From NCBI GenBank assembly GCA_003534295.1, contig DPDV01000008.1, forward strand, positions 139,659-203,658: a stretch of DNA of 64,000 nucleotides. The letters run 5' to 3'. A program made the position numbers and the translations under genes. Source of the stretch: Clostridiales bacterium (GTDB taxonomy: Bacteria; Bacillota; Clostridia; TANB77; CAG-508). Below are positions 61,795-64,000 of this stretch, in pieces. Within the stretch, counting starts at the first letter, position 1. The number at the start of each line of letters is the position of its first letter. The notes below the pieces were generated by a model. It saw only the letters and a program-made list of their open reading frames with translations. It was not told where the DNA came from and made no database searches.

Positions 61795-62823
61795 TTATTT
61801 TTCTTGTTGTTCAAATGCCTTAATCAACTTTTCTACTGCTTGATTCTCCACAAATTTTTCTGCCTGCTTTATAGTATATTCAAATAATTTTTCATCACTG
61901 CTTCCATGTGCTTTTACAACTGGTTTGTTTACCCCTAAAAATAGCGCACCACCATATTCCTTGTAATCTACCATTTTTCCAAATCTTTTAATAGATGGTA
62001 ATGCTGGCAAGCTTCCAATTACAGACAATATATTCTTTTTCAAACTTTCTGTTAATGTTTTTTTAATAAATTTTCCAAATCCTTCTACTGTTTTTAAAAA
62101 TATATTTCCTGTAAATCCATCTGTAATTAGTATATCTAATTGCCCAGAGAACGCATCTCTTCCCTCTACATTGCCAACAAAGTTTATATTTAATTCCTCT
62201 GCTTTTTCTTTTAACAATTTATATGATTCTTTTATTAATTCATTGCCTTTTGTTTCTTCTGTTCCTATATTTAAAAGTCCTACTGTTGGGTTTCTATCCA
62301 TATTAAATGTATTTTTTAAATATATGCTTGACATTTGTGCAAATTGTAATAAGTTTATTGGTTTACAATTCGTATTAGAACCGCAATCCATTAATAGCAG
62401 TCTACTCTTATATGAAGGTAAAATTCCTGCAAGTGCCGGTCTATCAATTCCCTTTATTCTGCCTACTAATAATGTTGCACCTGTTAATAATGCCCCTGAA
62501 TTGCCTGCAGATATAAATACATCGCCTTTACCTTCTTTTAACATATTAAACCCTACTACCATTGATGAATCTTTTTTATGTTTTATAGCATGTGTTGGTA
62601 TATCTACCATTTCAATTGTTTCTGTTGTATGATGTATTGATAACCTTGGTGAAATTTCTTTTATATCATCTTTATCATAGAATTCTTTTATTTTTTTATT
62701 AATTATATCTTTATTCCCTATTAGAACAACTTCAGCTTTAATGTCATTTATTGCTTTTACTGCTCCTTTTATTGTTGCATCTGGTGCATTATCTCCACCC
62801 ATCGCATCTAATAATATTATCAT
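61795..62823 (-). CDS. plsX: Phosphate acyltransferase PlsX
   Basis: A 342-residue enzyme that makes acyl-phosphate from acyl-ACP for phospholipid synthesis. Signatures are LDAMGGDNAPDATIKGAV at the start, FISAGNSGALLTGATLLVGR and GLLNIGTEETKGNEL. It heads plsX-acpP. No FapR operator is seen. Confidence 0.96.
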   Translation of the reverse strand: MIILLDAMGGDNAPDATIKGAVKAINDIKAEVVLIGNKDIINKKIKEFYDKDDIKEISPRLSIHHTTETIEMVDIPTHAIKHKKDSSMVVGFNMLKEGKGDVFISAGNSGALLTGATLLVGRIKGIDRPALAGILPSYKSRLLLMDCGSNTNCKPINLLQFAQMSSIYLKNTFNMDRNPTVGLLNIGTEETKGNELIKESYKLLKEKAEELNINFVGNVEGRDAFSGQLDILITDGFTGNIFLKTVEGFGKFIKKTLTESLKKNILSVIGSLPALPSIKRFGKMVDYKEYGGALFLGVNKPVVKAHGSSDEKLFEYTIKQAEKFVENQAVEKLIKAFEQQEK

Positions 62824-62902
62824 ATTAGTCTCCTTTGATTACAATATATTAACATTTTTATATTTTATAACTTATATTTGTTAAAGTCAAGTGTTGAAAC
62901 TC

Positions 62903-62936
62903 AAAAAATAGACTGCTAACTTTTTGTTAACAGTCC
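62903..62936 (-). terminator. Terminator of rplJ-rplL
   Basis: Minus strand GACTGTTAAC pairs with GTTAGCAGTC (one mismatch), followed by TATTTTTT. Confidence 0.8.
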
Positions 62937-62960
62937 TATATTTTCTATATTATTTTTATA

Positions 62961-63317
62961 TTATTGTAATTCTATTACTGCTCCAGCTTCTGTGAATTTA
63001 GCTTTTAATTCTTCTGCTTCTTCTTTAGCTACATTCTCTTTAACTGTTTTTGGAGCTCCGTCTACTAAATCTTTAGCTTCTTTTAATCCTAATCCAGTAG
63101 CATCTCTTACAACTTTTATAACTTGTATTTTATTTGCTCCTGCTTCTTTTAATACTACATTAAAGCTTGTTTTTTCTTCAGCGGCAGCTGCTGCTCCTGC
63201 TGCTGGAGCTGCTGCAGCTACTGCAGATACTCCGTATTTTTCTTCTATAGCTTTAACTAATTCTGCTAATTCTGCAACCGTTAAAGCATCAATTTTTTCT
63301 AATAATTCTTCTATCAT
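62961..63317 (-). CDS. rplL: 50S ribosomal protein L7/L12
   Basis: A 118-residue stalk protein: N-terminal dimer helices ([20 protein letters not shown]), an Ala-rich hinge ([12 protein letters not shown]), and a C-terminal factor-binding domain ([20 protein letters not shown]). It follows rplJ by 110 bases, in which an unidentified leader or processing site may lie. Confidence 0.98.
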   Translation of the reverse strand: MIEELLEKIDALTVAELAELVKAIEEKYGVSAVAAAAPAAGAAAAAEEKTSFNVVLKEAGANKIQVIKVVRDATGLGLKEAKDLVDGAPKTVKENVAKEEAEELKAKFTEAGAVIELQ

Positions 63318-63427
63318 TTTTTAATCCTCCTAAATTTTATTTTCTTGTGATTTAAGTTCACAACTCTATTATTGTAAATGTTAGTAATCTCTATCTTTCT
63401 AAAGTAAAGATTTACTTTATTTTTTCT

Positions 63428-63928
63428 CTATACATTTTCCTTTTGTTTACAAACTTCATTAAGTCCAACTGCAAGTTTTGAAATATTTCCAAGCAATGCA
63501 CCAGCAAGCATTCCAAGTAATTCTTGTCTTGATGGTAATTTTGCAAGTGTTATTATTTCTTCTGCTGTCATAACTTTTCCATCAATAATTCCACCTTTTA
63601 TTTTGTAGAAATCATTATCTTTAGAAAAATTATATATTATTTTAGCAGGTTCTAGGTAATCTCCTGTACCATAAACTATTGCTGTTGGTCCTTCTAATAA
63701 TTCATTTAATCCAGATTCTCCATTAACCTCTAATGCTCTTCTTATAATATTATTTTTTATAACTTTATATTCTACAGCTGTAGGTCTTAAATCTGCTCTT
63801 AGTTTTGTAACATCCGCAACATTAATTCCCCTGTAATCTGTTAAAAGTACCATTTTAGCTTCTTTTAATTTATCTGCTAGTTCATTTACTTCTTTTTCTT
63901 TTTGTTCTATAATTTTTTGATTTGCCAT
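63428..63928 (-). CDS. rplJ: 50S ribosomal protein L10
   Basis: A 166-residue L10, the base of the L7/L12 stalk: ELADKLKEAKMVLLTDYRGI and KVIKNNIIRRALEV at the N-terminal half. It ends in a helix that binds L7/L12 dimers. GAGGTG precedes the ATG. The leader is cut by the window end. Confidence 0.97.
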   Translation of the reverse strand: MANQKIIEQKEKEVNELADKLKEAKMVLLTDYRGINVADVTKLRADLRPTAVEYKVIKNNIIRRALEVNGESGLNELLEGPTAIVYGTGDYLEPAKIIYNFSKDNDFYKIKGGIIDGKVMTAEEIITLAKLPSRQELLGMLAGALLGNISKLAVGLNEVCKQKENV

Positions 63929-64000
63929 TTTATATATTCACCTCACTTTACCATACTTAAAAATTAAAACCAATCTTTCAAGCCATAGGCATACAAAGAT
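63929..64000 (-). promoter_or_regulatory. Probable L10 leader, truncated by the window edge
   Basis: On the minus strand ATCTTT and AAAGAT flank an inner GCC-TAT-GGC stem just at the window end, ahead of rplJ. L10-operon leaders of Firmicutes fold near this place and bind L10 to repress translation. Only part is visible, so the assignment is tentative. Confidence 0.45.

Noticed and set aside
1..64000. CRISPR arrays, tRNA or rRNA genes
   Set aside because: No regularly spaced repeats and no cloverleaf or rRNA-like segments were seen on either strand.

Overview
The window is a very AT-rich (about 30% GC or less by eye) chromosomal segment of an endospore-forming member of the Clostridia. The taxonomic cues are spoVAC-spoVAD-spoVAE, a spoIVFA-spoIVFB pair, a 24-codon spoVM-like gene, YyaC, DisA, MurT/GatD, GatCAB, L20-type control of infC-rpmI-rplT, and a PrkC/Stp kinase-phosphatase pair. 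Strong AGGAGG ribosome binding sites and AGA-dominated arginine usage fit an uncultured gut-type Clostridia lineage. The exact taxon cannot be fixed from this sequence.

Layout. 1-14.3 kb: partial membrane gene, aldose epimerase-like gene, mutS2 (+), then a minus-strand block with a cyclophilin, disA-radA, a GH15 enzyme, a beta-CASP nuclease, a coiled-coil protein and ftsK. 14.4-18.8 kb: rsmD, greA, a hypothetical gene and a GH18 spore-type hydrolase. 19.0-30.3 kb: the spoVA operon, whose spoVAD is split by a 9.36-kb element carrying a large serine recombinase, an ABC transporter, a secreted protein, an ECF sigma/anti-sigma pair, a toxin-antitoxin pair and conjugation-gene remnants. 30.3-36.2 kb: rplT-rpmI-infC diverging from rplM-rpsI, then mreB, rpmB, a spoVM-like gene and nth. 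36.2-43.7 kb: rpe-rsgA-prkC-stp-rlmN, a GatD-like gene and murT. 44-48 kb: a Zn/Mn ABC transporter and rpsF-ssb-rpsR. 48-52 kb: spoIVFA-spoIVFB, yyaC and small genes, then mscL. 52.6-64 kb: a hairpin-rich small gene, a DAPDH-like dehydrogenase, gatCAB, a YitT protein, an Elp3-like radical SAM protein, rnc-acpP-plsX and rplJ-rplL.

Two observations stand out. First, four genes (spoVAD, the recombinase, an ABC permease and spoIVFA) are each interrupted by a +1 frameshift. In all four, the break is exactly one in-frame CGG codon, and skipping its C restores the family-conserved reading frame as a GGN glycine codon. Reading the coding strand by hand, I found in-frame CGG nowhere else in a recognised gene except once in a small atypical gene (48053-48301), although CGG is common out of frame. 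This suggests that CGG is not normally an arginine codon here and acts as a +1 frameshift site. A sequence artefact that inserts C before GG must still be excluded.

Second, excising the element between two copies of CACCTGC (20092-20098 and 29456-29462) rebuilds spoVAD precisely, giving a 336-residue protein. This resembles the skin element of sigK. However, spoVA operons are normally expressed in the forespore, so the usual logic of losing the element only in a doomed mother cell would not apply.
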